The notes beneath the pieces are model-generated. The model was not told the origin of the DNA. It did not search any database and saw only the letters and a list, made by a program, of their open reading frames with translations. From Solirubrobacter pauli (GTDB lineage Bacteria; Actinomycetota; Thermoleophilia; Solirubrobacterales; Solirubrobacteraceae), in assembly GCF_003633755.1 (NCBI RefSeq), contig NZ_RBIL01000001.1, positions 1,845,426 through 1,909,425 of the forward strand: DNA of 64,000 nt. Reading direction: 5' to 3'. Position 1 is the stretch's first letter. Each line of letters starts with the position of its first letter. Positions 16,846 to 24,686 of the stretch are shown piece by piece. Made by a program: the position numbers and the translations under genes.

Positions 16846-17801
16846 GCGACCTCGCGCAGTGAGGCGTCCAGCGCGGCGTCGAACGTCCCGAAGATGAGCT
16901 CGGCGGCCGCGCGCTCGTCCGGGAGGATCGTGTCGGCGATCATCGCCGTGTCCCCGTCGCCGGCCAGCCGCGCGGTGCGCGTGAGCTGCTCGTAGGCGCC
17001 GATCTCGAGGTGCTCGAAGGCGTAGGCGAACATCGCCAGCTTCGCGGGCGTGTCCGGGTTCGCGGCCCAGAAGCCGCCCCAGTTGAGGCCGCCGAGCTTG
17101 AGGGCGGCGTCCTTGAGCCGGCTCGGTGACGCGCCGATCTCGCTCAGACGACGCTCGACGAGCTCGCTGTGGCGCTGCGTCTGCGCGTGGTGGTTCTCCA
17201 GCACCGCGGCCAGCGGCGTGCCGGCCGCCAGCTTCGGGCCCTTGTCGAGCAGCGCGTTGGCCTGCGCCTCCAGGGCGTGCGCGTCGGCGAGGTAGTCGTC
17301 GATGTGCTCGCCGGGGTCGCGGTCCCGCAACGAGGCGGCGACGGTCTTGTCCCAGGACTCGCCGATCCGGATCGCCATCGCCTCCTCCTCGGCACGGATC
17401 TCGCGCGCGACGCGGGCCGTGTCCTCGTCGCCCGCGCGGATCGCGACCCGCTCGAGCAGGTCGTAGGCCGCGAGCTCCATGTGCTCGTACGAGTAGGCGT
17501 GCGTGGCGAGCTTGCCCGGCGTGTCCGGGTTGGCCTTCGCGAACAGCACGAAGCCCTTGCCGCTGATCGCGCCGAGGAGATCCTCGATCCGTGAGGGCGA
17601 GGCGTCGTGCACCTCGAGCCGCTCGCGGATCAGCTGCTCGTGGCGCTCGGTCTCCTTGCGGTGCTCCTCGAAGGCGGCGGCCACGTCAGGGTCGCCGGCG
17701 AGGTCCGGCGCCTTGCGCATCTGCGCCAGAGCCTGGACCTCCATGGCGTGGACGTCGGTGAGGTACTTGACGAGTTGCTCGCTCAGGGTCTCAGGGGCCA
17801 T
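16833..17801 (-). CDS. Tandem DUF892 (YciF-like) ferritin-fold protein
   Basis: The 322-residue product contains two copies, about 155 residues each, of the DUF892 ferritin-like four-helix fold. The first has TDVHAMEVQALAQM and RKETERHEQLIRERLE. The second has ADAHALEAQANALL and HAQTQRHSELVERRL. Each copy ends with a SYEHMELAAYDLL or AFEHLEIGAYEQL helix. In copy two the Glu of the ETERH helix is Gln, so one metal ligand may be lost. Single-domain relatives are stress-induced and of unclear function. The ATG start follows a plausible ribosome-binding site, and the gene appears to be monocistronic. Confidence 0.88.
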   Translation of the reverse strand: MAPETLSEQLVKYLTDVHAMEVQALAQMRKAPDLAGDPDVAAAFEEHRKETERHEQLIRERLEVHDASPSRIEDLLGAISGKGFVLFAKANPDTPGKLATHAYSYEHMELAAYDLLERVAIRAGDEDTARVAREIRAEEEAMAIRIGESWDKTVAASLRDRDPGEHIDDYLADAHALEAQANALLDKGPKLAAGTPLAAVLENHHAQTQRHSELVERRLSEIGASPSRLKDAALKLGGLNWGGFWAANPDTPAKLAMFAYAFEHLEIGAYEQLTRTARLAGDGDTAMIADTILPDERAAAELIFGTFDAALDASLREVAQRG

Positions 17802-17820
17802 GCTCCGAGACCTACCCAGA

Positions 17821-17994
17821 TCAGTCCGCTTGCGGTGGTTCGCTCTCCGGGAGGCCGGGCAGCGGCGCCTCCTCGGTGTCCATGTCGTCCGGCGGGCCGA
17901 GCGGCTGGTCGTCGATCTCGGGCGAGCCGTCCTCGGCGGGCGGCGGCTCCTCCGGGATGTCCGGGTCGTCGGGCGTGATCGGCGTCTCGCTCAT
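17821..17994 (-). CDS. Small acidic, proline-rich protein coupled to the AbrB-family gene
   Basis: The 57-residue product begins MSETPITPDDPDIPEEPPPA and is almost entirely Asp, Glu and Pro, so it is probably disordered. Its ATG overlaps the stop of the upstream membrane-protein gene as ATGA, the strongest reason to believe it is translated. Codon positions show the genome's usual GC pattern. I know no family for it. Short acidic tails of this kind are often adaptors or annotation noise, and only the coupling favours the former. Confidence 0.5.
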   Translation of the reverse strand: MSETPITPDDPDIPEEPPPAEDGSPEIDDQPLGPPDDMDTEEAPLPGLPESEPPQAD

Positions 17995-19037
17995 GCCTGA
18001 CGCCTACCCACCTTCGCCAGCCGGCGCACCGCGAGCGGGGCGAGCACCACCGACACGATCACGCGCAGGCTCTGCACGGCGACGATGAAGGTGATGTTGC
18101 CGTTGGACGCGAACGCGACGGCCAGCACGGCGTAGATGCCGCCCGGCGTGGTGGCCAGGTAGGCGTCGCGCAGGGTGACGTCGGTCAGCAGGTGCAGCAC
18201 GACCGCCAGGCCGAAGCAGGCGACCAGCAGCGCGAGGATGCCGACGAGCACGGGGACGAGCAGCCGGCCCATCTGGCGGACCGTGTCGGTGGTGAAGCGC
18301 AGGCCGACCTGCAGGCCGATCAGCGCGAACGCCAGCTCGCGCACGACGGGCGGGACGACGAACTCCACGCCCGCCAGCGTCAACGCGCCGGCCACGACCA
18401 TCGGCCCCATCAGCGTGCCGGCGGGAACGCCGATCCGGCGCGCCGCCAGCGCCGCCGTGGGCGCGATCGCGGCCGCGAGCAGCCAGTCCGCCGGCGTCGC
18501 CAGCAGCGCCTCGCTCGGCCCGCCGCCGCCCGCTCCGCCGCCACCCCACGCGGCGGCCAGCAGCGGCGTGAGCAGCACCGTGACGAGCACGCGCAGGTAC
18601 TGCATGAACGCGACGAGCCGGTCGTCGCCGCCGATCTCGTCCGCCATGCCGACGATGCCCGAGGCGCCGCCCGCGATCATGCCCAGCTGCGCGGTCGGCC
18701 GGTCGAGCTCGGTCCGGCGCTCGAGCACCAGCCCCACCGCCATGCTGACGACGAGCGTCCCGGCGCTGACGAGCGCCACCGGCAGCCACGCGCCACCGAC
18801 GGCCTCGAGCGCGTCCGGGTCCAGGTACGCCCCGAGCGTCACGCCCAGCACGGCCTGCGCGGACACGAACGTCCCCCGCGGCAGGACGCCCGACGTGCGC
18901 GGCCGCACGAGCGCCGCCGCGAGCCCCACGAGCAGCGCGGCGAACAGCGTCGCCGAGCTCAGACCGACCAGGTCGAGCGCGAGCGCCACGACCGCCGTGA
19001 GCGCGCCCAGCACCACGATCGAGACGACGGTCCGCAC
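17991..19037 (-). CDS. AbrB-family (PF05145-like) integral membrane protein
   Basis: The product of about 348 residues is highly hydrophobic, with some ten membrane helices. It shows the internal duplication typical of the AbrB/ammonia-monooxygenase-like membrane family (the name is not related to the DNA-binding AbrB). Recognisable pieces are GMIAGGASGIVGMADEIGG after residue 110, AGTLMGPMVVAGALTLAG, and TTPGGIYAVLAVAFASNGNI in the second half. Transport is the assumed role, with the substrate unknown. The start is uncertain: GTG 19037 is the first good candidate. It is divergent from the ThDP enzyme across a perfect palindrome, suggesting joint control. Confidence 0.75.
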   Translation of the reverse strand: MRTVVSIVVLGALTAVVALALDLVGLSSATLFAALLVGLAAALVRPRTSGVLPRGTFVSAQAVLGVTLGAYLDPDALEAVGGAWLPVALVSAGTLVVSMAVGLVLERRTELDRPTAQLGMIAGGASGIVGMADEIGGDDRLVAFMQYLRVLVTVLLTPLLAAAWGGGGAGGGGPSEALLATPADWLLAAAIAPTAALAARRIGVPAGTLMGPMVVAGALTLAGVEFVVPPVVRELAFALIGLQVGLRFTTDTVRQMGRLLVPVLVGILALLVACFGLAVVLHLLTDVTLRDAYLATTPGGIYAVLAVAFASNGNITFIVAVQSLRVIVSVVLAPLAVRRLAKVGRRQA

Positions 19038-19061
19038 GCGCCGCCACGCTAGCGTCGAACT

Positions 19062-19080
19062 TAAACGTCCTGGACGTTTA
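19062..19080. promoter_or_regulatory. Perfect 9-bp palindrome, candidate operator
   Basis: TAAACGTCC-T-GGACGTTTA is an exact inverted repeat in the short spacer between the AbrB-family membrane protein (minus) and the ThDP-enzyme operon (plus, ATG at 19092). It is one of the most AT-rich spots nearby. The size and symmetry suit a dimeric repressor of the GntR, TetR or IclR type, but no regulator gene is adjacent. It may overlap both promoters. Confidence 0.55.
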
Positions 19081-19091
19081 TCTTCGGCGGC

Positions 19092-20708
19092 ATGCTCGTC
19101 TCCGAAGTCGTCGGCCGGACCGTCCATGCCCTTGGGGGCGATGTCGTCTTCGGCCTGATGGGGAGTGGGAACCTCGCGGTGACGAACGCGATCGTCGCGG
19201 CCGGCGGGCGGTTCTTCTCGTCGCGGCACGAGACGGGCGCGCTGTGCATGGCGGACGGGTACGCGCGGGTCAGCGGGCGGCTCGGCGTCGCGTCGGTGCA
19301 CCAGGGCCCGGGGCTCACGAACGCCATCACCGGGCTGGCCGAGGCGGCGAAGAGCCGCACGCCCCTTCTGCTGCTCGCGGCGGACACGCCCGCCGTGCAG
19401 CTGCGGTCGAACTTCAAGATCGACCAGGACGCGCTGGTGGAGTCGGTCGGGGCGGTCTCCGAGCGCGTGCACGGCCCGCAGACCGCCGTCGCCGACACGG
19501 CCCGGGCGGTGCGCCGGGCGGTGCGCGAGCGCCGCACCGTCGTGCTGAACCTGCCGCTCGACGTGCAAGCCGCGGAGGTGGAGCTGACGCCGCCACCGGC
19601 CGTGTCCGAGCCCACGCCGGCCATCCCCAGCGACCTGACCGACGTGGTCGCCGCGCTCCGGAGCGCCGAGCGCCCCGCGCTCATCGCCGGCCGCGGCGCG
19701 GTGCTGGCGGACGCGGGCTCCGCGCTGCGCACCCTCGGCGACCGGCTCGGCGCGGTGCTGGCGACCACCGCCGTCGGCAACGGCCTGTTCGCCGGTGACC
19801 CGTTCGACCTCGGCATCTCCGGCGGCTTCTCCACGCCGGTCGCCCAGCGGCTCCTGAAGGAGTCGGACGTCGTCATCGCCTTCGGCGCCGCGCTCAACCA
19901 GTGGACGACGCGCCACGGCGCGCTGATCGGCCCCGACGCCACCGTGATCCAGGTCGACCGCGACCTGGAGGCGCTCGGCGCCCACCGGCCGGTCGATCAC
20001 GCCGTGCTCGGCGACGCGCGCGCCACGGCGCTCGCGCTCCTCGACCACGTGCAGGACTCCGGCCGCCGCAGCGACGCGCTCGCCGCGGAGATCGCCGCCG
20101 GGCGCTGGCGCGACGAGCCCTACGAGGAGAGCCGCGACTGGCTCGACCCGCGCGCGCTGAGCATCGCGCTCGACGACCTGCTGCCCGAGGAGCGCACCGT
20201 GGTCGTGGACTCGGGCGCGTTCATGGGCTACCCGGCGATGTACCTGCGCGTCCCCGACGCGCACGGCTTCGTCTTCCCGCAGGCCTTCCAGTGCGTCGGG
20301 CTCGCGCTCGGCAACGCGATCGGCGCCGCCGTTGCGAACCCGGACCGGCTGACGGTCTGCGCGGTCGGCGACGGCGGGCTGCTGATGTCGCTGCCCGACC
20401 TGGAGACGCTCGGGCGGCTGAACCTGAACGTCCTCGTCGTGATCTACGACGACGCCGCGTACGGCGCCGAGGTGCACCACTTCCGCCCGATGGGCATCCC
20501 CGTCGAGCTCGCCCAGTTCCCGCCGACCGACTTCGCGGCGTTCGCCGAGGCCGCGGGCTGCCGCGGCGTCACCGCCCGCTCGGTCGACGCCCTCGAGGCC
20601 GTCCGCGTGTGGCTCGCCGAGCCCGACCGCGGGCCGCTCGTGCTGGACGCCAAAGTCGACCCTGACATCTGTGCCGAATGGCTTGAGGAGGCATTTCGTG
20701 GCCACTGA
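19092..20708 (+). CDS. Thiamine-diphosphate-dependent enzyme (acetolactate synthase/benzoylformate decarboxylase-like)
   Basis: The 538-residue protein has all three ThDP-family domains. The N-terminal Pyr domain has catalytic Glu in SSRHETGALCMADGYARV near residue 49. A central Rossmann-like domain contains SAERPALIAGRGAVLADAGS. The C-terminal PP domain has the ThDP-Mg motif GDGGLLMSLPDLETLGRLNL ending in VVIYDDAAYGAE. These enzymes cleave or join carbon bonds next to a keto group. The exact substrate cannot be assigned; an acetolactate synthase role in branched-chain synthesis is unlikely without ilvN or ilvC nearby. The downstream cyclase overlaps by 11 bp, so the pair probably act in one catabolic route. 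Confidence 0.85.
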   Translation: MLVSEVVGRTVHALGGDVVFGLMGSGNLAVTNAIVAAGGRFFSSRHETGALCMADGYARVSGRLGVASVHQGPGLTNAITGLAEAAKSRTPLLLLAADTPAVQLRSNFKIDQDALVESVGAVSERVHGPQTAVADTARAVRRAVRERRTVVLNLPLDVQAAEVELTPPPAVSEPTPAIPSDLTDVVAALRSAERPALIAGRGAVLADAGSALRTLGDRLGAVLATTAVGNGLFAGDPFDLGISGGFSTPVAQRLLKESDVVIAFGAALNQWTTRHGALIGPDATVIQVDRDLEALGAHRPVDHAVLGDARATALALLDHVQDSGRRSDALAAEIAAGRWRDEPYEESRDWLDPRALSIALDDLLPEERTVVVDSGAFMGYPAMYLRVPDAHGFVFPQAFQCVGLALGNAIGAAVANPDRLTVCAVGDGGLLMSLPDLETLGRLNLNVLVVIYDDAAYGAEVHHFRPMGIPVELAQFPPTDFAAFAEAAGCRGVTARSVDALEAVRVWLAEPDRGPLVLDAKVDPDICAEWLEEAFRGH

Positions 20709-21450
20709 ACAACTCGCCGCCGCGCTCGCGAGCGGCGAGACCCGCGTCGTCGATCTCACGCAACCGCTGAGCGAGAGCACGCCGGTGCTGCAGCTGCCGC
20801 CGCCGTTCGCCAACACGCCGGGGCTCTCGCGCGAGACGATCAGCGAGTACGACGACGCCGGGCCCGCGTGGGCGTGGAAGACGCTGACTGTCGGCGAGCA
20901 CGTCGGCACGCACTTCGACGCGCCCATCCACTGGGTCACGGGCAAGGACGGCGAAGACGTCGCGAGCGCCGCGCCCGAACGGCTCGTCGCGCCCGTGGCG
21001 GTGATCGACAAGTCCGCCGAGGCGGCGGCCGACCCGAACTACCTGCTCACGCTCGACGACATCCGCGAGTGGGAGAACCAGCACGGCGAGCTTCCGCGCG
21101 GCGGCTGGCTGTTCCTGCGCACGGGCTGGGACGCGCGCGCCCACGACCAGGCCGCGTTCCTCAACGGCGGCGAGACGCCCGGTCCGGACGTGGAGGCGGC
21201 GCGCTGGCTGGCCGACATCGCGCCGATCGTCGGCGTCGGCGTGGAGACGGTCGGCACGGACGCGGGCCTCGCGCACTCGTTCGACCCGCCGTTCCCGGTG
21301 CACCACTTCCTGCTCGGCGCCGGCAAGTACGGCCTCACGCAGCTCGCCAACCTCGCGGAGCTCCCGCCGGCGGGCGCGATCGCGATCGTCGCGCCGCTCA
21401 AGCTCGTCGACGGCACCGGCTCGCCGAGCCGCGTCTTCGCGCTGGTCTAG
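20698..21450 (+). CDS. Cyclase/kynurenine-formamidase-like metal hydrolase
   Basis: The 250-residue product belongs to the PF04199 cyclase family (arylformamidases and related amidohydrolases). The metal-binding signature EHVGTHFDAPIHW lies near residue 65, and GGWLFLRTGWDAR and GVETVGTDAG follow. A second metal-site region FPVHHFLLGAG lies near 203. The GTG at 20698 is chosen because GAGGAGG precedes it at good spacing; it overlaps the stop of the ThDP enzyme. Family members open or close amide or lactone rings. With the ThDP enzyme it suggests breakdown of an aromatic or keto-acid substrate, possibly imported by the divergent AbrB-family protein. That link is inference. Confidence 0.85.
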   Translation: MATEQLAAALASGETRVVDLTQPLSESTPVLQLPPPFANTPGLSRETISEYDDAGPAWAWKTLTVGEHVGTHFDAPIHWVTGKDGEDVASAAPERLVAPVAVIDKSAEAAADPNYLLTLDDIREWENQHGELPRGGWLFLRTGWDARAHDQAAFLNGGETPGPDVEAARWLADIAPIVGVGVETVGTDAGLAHSFDPPFPVHHFLLGAGKYGLTQLANLAELPPAGAIAIVAPLKLVDGTGSPSRVFALV

Positions 21451-22178
21451 CCGACGAGGCGGGCGCGCAGCGGCGCGGGGTCGAAGCCCTGCGCCGCGAG
21501 CCAGCCGGCGGCGCCGCCGTGGCGCTCGTCCAGTACCTCGAGCACGCGCTCGAGGTACTCGGCGCGCGGCAGCCGCGACTCGTCCGACACGCCCTCCAGG
21601 TCCCGCCGGTAGGTCTCGGAGGACCGCAGGCGAGCCATGATCGGGCCGATCCGCTCACCGGTGAGCGCGTAGTCGGCGACGATCGCCTCGCGCGTGACGC
21701 CGACCGCCGACAACGCCAGGGCGACGACCATGCCGGTGCGGTCCTTGCCCGCCGCGCAATGCACGATCACGGGGCCGGGCCCGTCGGCGATGTCGTTGAG
21801 CGCCCCGATGAAGGAGTCGGGCCGGTCGCGCAGATAGGCGAGGTAGTAGCGGACGTACGGGTTGTCATCGTCGTCGTACTCACCAATGACGACATCCGTG
21901 TAGGTGCCCTTCTCGGGGTAGAGCGAGCGGTGGCGCACGTCGGCCCGCTCCAGCAGCGGACCCTCGCCCTCGGCCTCCACCTCCAGCCCCGAGCGCAGGT
22001 CCACGACGACACGCACGCCGAGCTCGTCGACCAGCCGCGAGACGTCCCGCCCGGTCAGGCCCTGCAGGTTGTCCGACCGGATGAGGACACCGCCGGCCGT
22101 GACGCCGCCACCTTCGAGCGGCAGTCCCCCGAGGTCGCGGACGTTGACCGCGCCCTCGAGGTCAACCCAGCCGGGCAG
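21447..22178 (-). CDS. Tyrosine/dual-specificity phosphatase of the Y_phosphatase3 type
   Basis: The P-loop HCAAGKDRTG gives the catalytic Cys and Arg of a CX5R phosphatase. The family's other blocks are present: VNVRDLGGLPLEGGGVTAG at the N-terminus, LIRSDNLQGLT, VRVVVDLRSGLEVE, and the SSETYRRDLEGV C-terminal part. The conserved N-terminal block is encoded between about 22165 and 22016, but no in-frame ATG, GTG or TTG occurs there. The first GTG, at 22016, would remove about 50 conserved residues. A CTG at 22178 would give 243 residues and overlap the end of serS by 17 bp, so I give that start with reservation. It is co-directional with serS and probably in its transcript. Confidence 0.75.
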   Translation of the reverse strand: MPGWVDLEGAVNVRDLGGLPLEGGGVTAGGVLIRSDNLQGLTGRDVSRLVDELGVRVVVDLRSGLEVEAEGEGPLLERADVRHRSLYPEKGTYTDVVIGEYDDDDNPYVRYYLAYLRDRPDSFIGALNDIADGPGPVIVHCAAGKDRTGMVVALALSAVGVTREAIVADYALTGERIGPIMARLRSSETYRRDLEGVSDESRLPRAEYLERVLEVLDERHGGAAGWLAAQGFDPAPLRARLVG

Positions 22179-23394
22179 GCGCGCCCCACTCCTGGAGCAC
22201 GGACGGGATCTCCACGGCCCCGTCCTCGGCCTGGTGGTTCTCCAACAGCGCGATCAGCGTCCGCCCGACGGCCACCGCGGTGCCGTTGAGCGTGTGCACG
22301 TGCTCGGGCTTGCCGCCCTCCGGCCGGTAGCGGATGTCCAGCCGGCGCGCCTGGAAGCTCGTGGTGTTCGAGGTCGACGTGAGCTCGCGGAAGCGCTGCT
22401 GCGACGGCAGCCACGCCTCCAGGTCGAACTTCTTGGCCGCGCTCGAGCCGAGGTCGTCGACGGCGATGTTCACCACGCGGTACGGGATCCCGAGGCCCTG
22501 GAGGATCTCCTCCTCGATCGCGAGCAGGCGCTCGTGCTCGGCGGGGGACTCCGACGGCTCGACGAACGAGAACATCTCGACCTTGTCGAACTGGTGGACG
22601 CGGAAGATGCCGCGGGTGTCCTTGCCGGCAGCGCCAGCCTCGCGGCGGAAGCACGGCGAGAAGCCGGCGTAGCGACGCGGCACCTCGTCCATGATCTCGC
22701 CCGCGTGCAGCGAGGCCAGCGGCACCTCGGACGTACCCGTCAGGTACAGCGGGTCGTCGGCCAGGCGGTAGATCTGCTGCTCGGTGTCGGGCAGGAAGCC
22801 CGTGCCGAACAGCGCCTCCTCCTTGACCAGGACGGGCGGGATGACCGGCTCGAACCCGTGCCCGCGCAGCTTCCCCATCACCCAGCGCACGAGCGCCAGC
22901 TCGAGGAACACGAGGTCGCCCTTGAGGTAGGCGAAGCGCGAGCCGGCGACCTTGGAGCCGGCCTCCATGTCGACCATCGCGCCGGCCAGCTCGAGGTGGT
23001 CGCGGCCGGACTCGGCGCGCTCGCCCCACTCGCGAAGGGGCGTGTCCTCGTCGGCGGCGGTCGGGTCGGTGAGGTTCGGGAGCGTGACCTCGAGCTCGCG
23101 CAGCTCCTCTTCGAGCCGCGCCTTCTCGGGCTCGAGCTCCTTGACGCGCGCGCTGACGGCCTGCATCGCGGCGATCGCCTCGGACGCGTCGGCGCCCGTG
23201 CGCTTGGCCTCGCCGATCGCCTTCGCGCCGGCGTTGCGCTCCGCCTGCGCGGCCTCGAGCTCGGGACGGATGGCGTTCAAGCGCTCACGCGCGGCCAAGG
23301 CGGCGCGCAGGCGTTCGTCGGAGCCGTCCTTGCGGCGCGCGAGCGCCGCGACGGCGGGTTCGGGGTCGCGGCTGATCGCCCGCAGGTCGAGCAT
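22162..23394 (-). CDS. serS: Seryl-tRNA synthetase
   Basis: SerS charges tRNA-Ser with serine; three serine-tRNA-related loci, including two tRNA-Ser genes, lie about 14 kb upstream. The 410-residue product starts MLDLRAISRDPEPAVAALAR and has the antiparallel coiled-coil arm at about residues 25-105 (AALAARERLNAIRPELEAAQ and following). Class II motif 2 is FRREAGAAGKDTRGIFRVHQ near 258, and motif 3 contains LNGTAVAVGRTLIALLENHQ near 375. Length and domains match bacterial SerS. The ATG is preceded by GGTAGAGG. The phosphatase gene follows with overlap. Confidence 0.97.
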   Translation of the reverse strand: MLDLRAISRDPEPAVAALARRKDGSDERLRAALAARERLNAIRPELEAAQAERNAGAKAIGEAKRTGADASEAIAAMQAVSARVKELEPEKARLEEELRELEVTLPNLTDPTAADEDTPLREWGERAESGRDHLELAGAMVDMEAGSKVAGSRFAYLKGDLVFLELALVRWVMGKLRGHGFEPVIPPVLVKEEALFGTGFLPDTEQQIYRLADDPLYLTGTSEVPLASLHAGEIMDEVPRRYAGFSPCFRREAGAAGKDTRGIFRVHQFDKVEMFSFVEPSESPAEHERLLAIEEEILQGLGIPYRVVNIAVDDLGSSAAKKFDLEAWLPSQQRFRELTSTSNTTSFQARRLDIRYRPEGGKPEHVHTLNGTAVAVGRTLIALLENHQAEDGAVEIPSVLQEWGAPARLG

Positions 23395-23403
23395 CGGGTG
23401 CCT

Positions 23404-23820
23404 CTACCCGGCCGGGGGGCAGTCCTGCGCGGCCTGCGACCCGCCGACGACCTCTGGCTTCGAGTACTTGGCCAGGAAGTCCGCGAGCAGCTCCGCTTCC
23501 TCGCCGGTCACGATGTTCTGCGGCATCGGCCCGGAGGAGAAGCCGCCGTTGCGGATCGCGTACAGCGCGCAATTGCGCGACACGTGCCGCTGGTTGAAGT
23601 TCGGCCCGTCCTTGTACTCGCGGGTCCGGATGTTCGTGGTCGAACCCTGCGTTCCCGCCTGGCTCAGCGTGTGGCAACCGGAGCACCGCTCCGTGAAGAG
23701 CTCGGCGGCGCGCTGCTCGTTGCTGGCGACCGAGATCCCTTCCTCGCCACAGGCGGAAACGGCGCCGGCGGTCGCGGCGAACAGCGTGGCAATCAGCAGG
23801 GCGCGGCGGAACCTCGTCAT
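23404..23820 (-). CDS. Lipoprotein cytochrome c
   Basis: The 138-residue product begins with a lipoprotein signal (TRFRRALLIATLFAATAG, lipobox AVSAC). A class I cytochrome c domain follows: haem-binding CSGCH near residue 48, and GGFSSGPMPQNIV with the likely axial Met near 100. It would sit on the outer face of the membrane and carry electrons. The ATG at 23820 is chosen because TATGCT lies 10 nt upstream on the minus strand and the signal peptide fits; ATG 23835 would add five residues and overlap that element. It lies directly upstream of serS but divergent from a cupredoxin lipoprotein, a plausible redox partner. Confidence 0.88.
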   Translation of the reverse strand: MTRFRRALLIATLFAATAGAVSACGEEGISVASNEQRAAELFTERCSGCHTLSQAGTQGSTTNIRTREYKDGPNFNQRHVSRNCALYAIRNGGFSSGPMPQNIVTGEEAELLADFLAKYSKPEVVGGSQAAQDCPPAG

Positions 23821-23844
23821 CGGGTGCGACAGCATAGGAGAAAG

Positions 23845-24219
23845 ATGCGTCTGCGGACCCTTACCCCCGTCGCCCTCGTCGCGATCACGCTCCCCCTCGC
23901 CGGCTGTGGCGGCGCGGGCGAACCCGTGCGCGAGCGCGGCACGACGTTCAGCGTCACGGTCGACGACTACCTGATCCGGCCCCAGGAGCTGCGGGTGCCG
24001 AAGGGCAGGCGGCTGACCATGACGGTGGTCAACCGCGGCCGGCTCGGCCACTCGATCCGGATCCGCGGCGCGACCAAGAACATCCTCACCTTCGACTTCC
24101 TCCGCCCGGGTGAGTCGAAGACCCGTGAGTTCAAGCCCAGCCCGGGCACCTACACGATGTACTGCGTGCTCGCCAACCACGAGGAGCTGGGCTTGTACGG
24201 CAAGCTGACGGTCGGATGA
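23845..24219 (+). CDS. Cupredoxin-domain lipoprotein
   Basis: The 124-residue product has a lipobox (LVAITLPLAGCGG) and a cupredoxin fold. Copper ligands can be assigned: His in GRLGHSIRIRG, then Cys and His in YCVLANHEELGLYG. The position four residues after that His, normally the axial Met (GMxG), is Leu (GLYG). Loss of the axial Met usually raises the copper redox potential. The start has AGGAGAAAG immediately upstream. Divergent from the cytochrome c lipoprotein and overlapping the flavin reductase gene as ATGA, it may belong to an extracytoplasmic redox chain. Confidence 0.82.
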   Translation: MRLRTLTPVALVAITLPLAGCGGAGEPVRERGTTFSVTVDDYLIRPQELRVPKGRRLTMTVVNRGRLGHSIRIRGATKNILTFDFLRPGESKTREFKPSPGTYTMYCVLANHEELGLYGKLTVG

Positions 24220-24686
24220 AGGTCGTCGAGCCCCAGCGCTTCCGCGAGGTGATGAGCCACTTCGCCACCGGCGTCACGGTCGTCACGGCGAGCACCGCCG
24301 ACGGCCCGGTGGGCATGACGGCCAACGCCGTCTGCTCGCTCTCGCTGGACCCGCTGCTCGCCCTCGTGTGCTTCGACAACGGCTCGCGCACGCTGCGGGT
24401 CGTGCGCGAGGAACGCCGCTTCGGCATCAACGTGCTCGCCTCCGGCCAGCAGGACCTCGCCCGGCTGTTCGCCTCCAAGACGCCCGAGGCCGAGAAGTTC
24501 GCCGGCGTGCAACACACCGTGCACGAGGGCATCCCCGTGATCGAGGGGACGATCGCCTGGGTCGGCTGCGAGCTCGAGCAGCTGATCCCCGGGGGCGATC
24601 ACACGATCGGCATCGGCGCCGTGATCGCCGCCGAGAAGGCGACCGAGCGCGACCCGCTCGTCTGGTACCGCGGCGAGTACCGATGA
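24216..24686 (+). CDS. Flavin reductase-like FMN-binding protein
   Basis: The 156-residue product belongs to the flavin reductase (HpaC/DIM6-NTAB) family. HFATGVTVVTA near residue 15 and GMTANAVCSLSLDPLLALVC near 32 are flavin-contacting blocks, with FGINVLASGQQDLARLFASK and a terminal LVWYRGEY. Such enzymes supply reduced FMN to monooxygenases or act on flavins directly. No monooxygenase component is nearby. It is coupled to genes on both sides by 4-bp overlaps. Confidence 0.9.
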   Translation: MKVVEPQRFREVMSHFATGVTVVTASTADGPVGMTANAVCSLSLDPLLALVCFDNGSRTLRVVREERRFGINVLASGQQDLARLFASKTPEAEKFAGVQHTVHEGIPVIEGTIAWVGCELEQLIPGGDHTIGIGAVIAAEKATERDPLVWYRGEYR

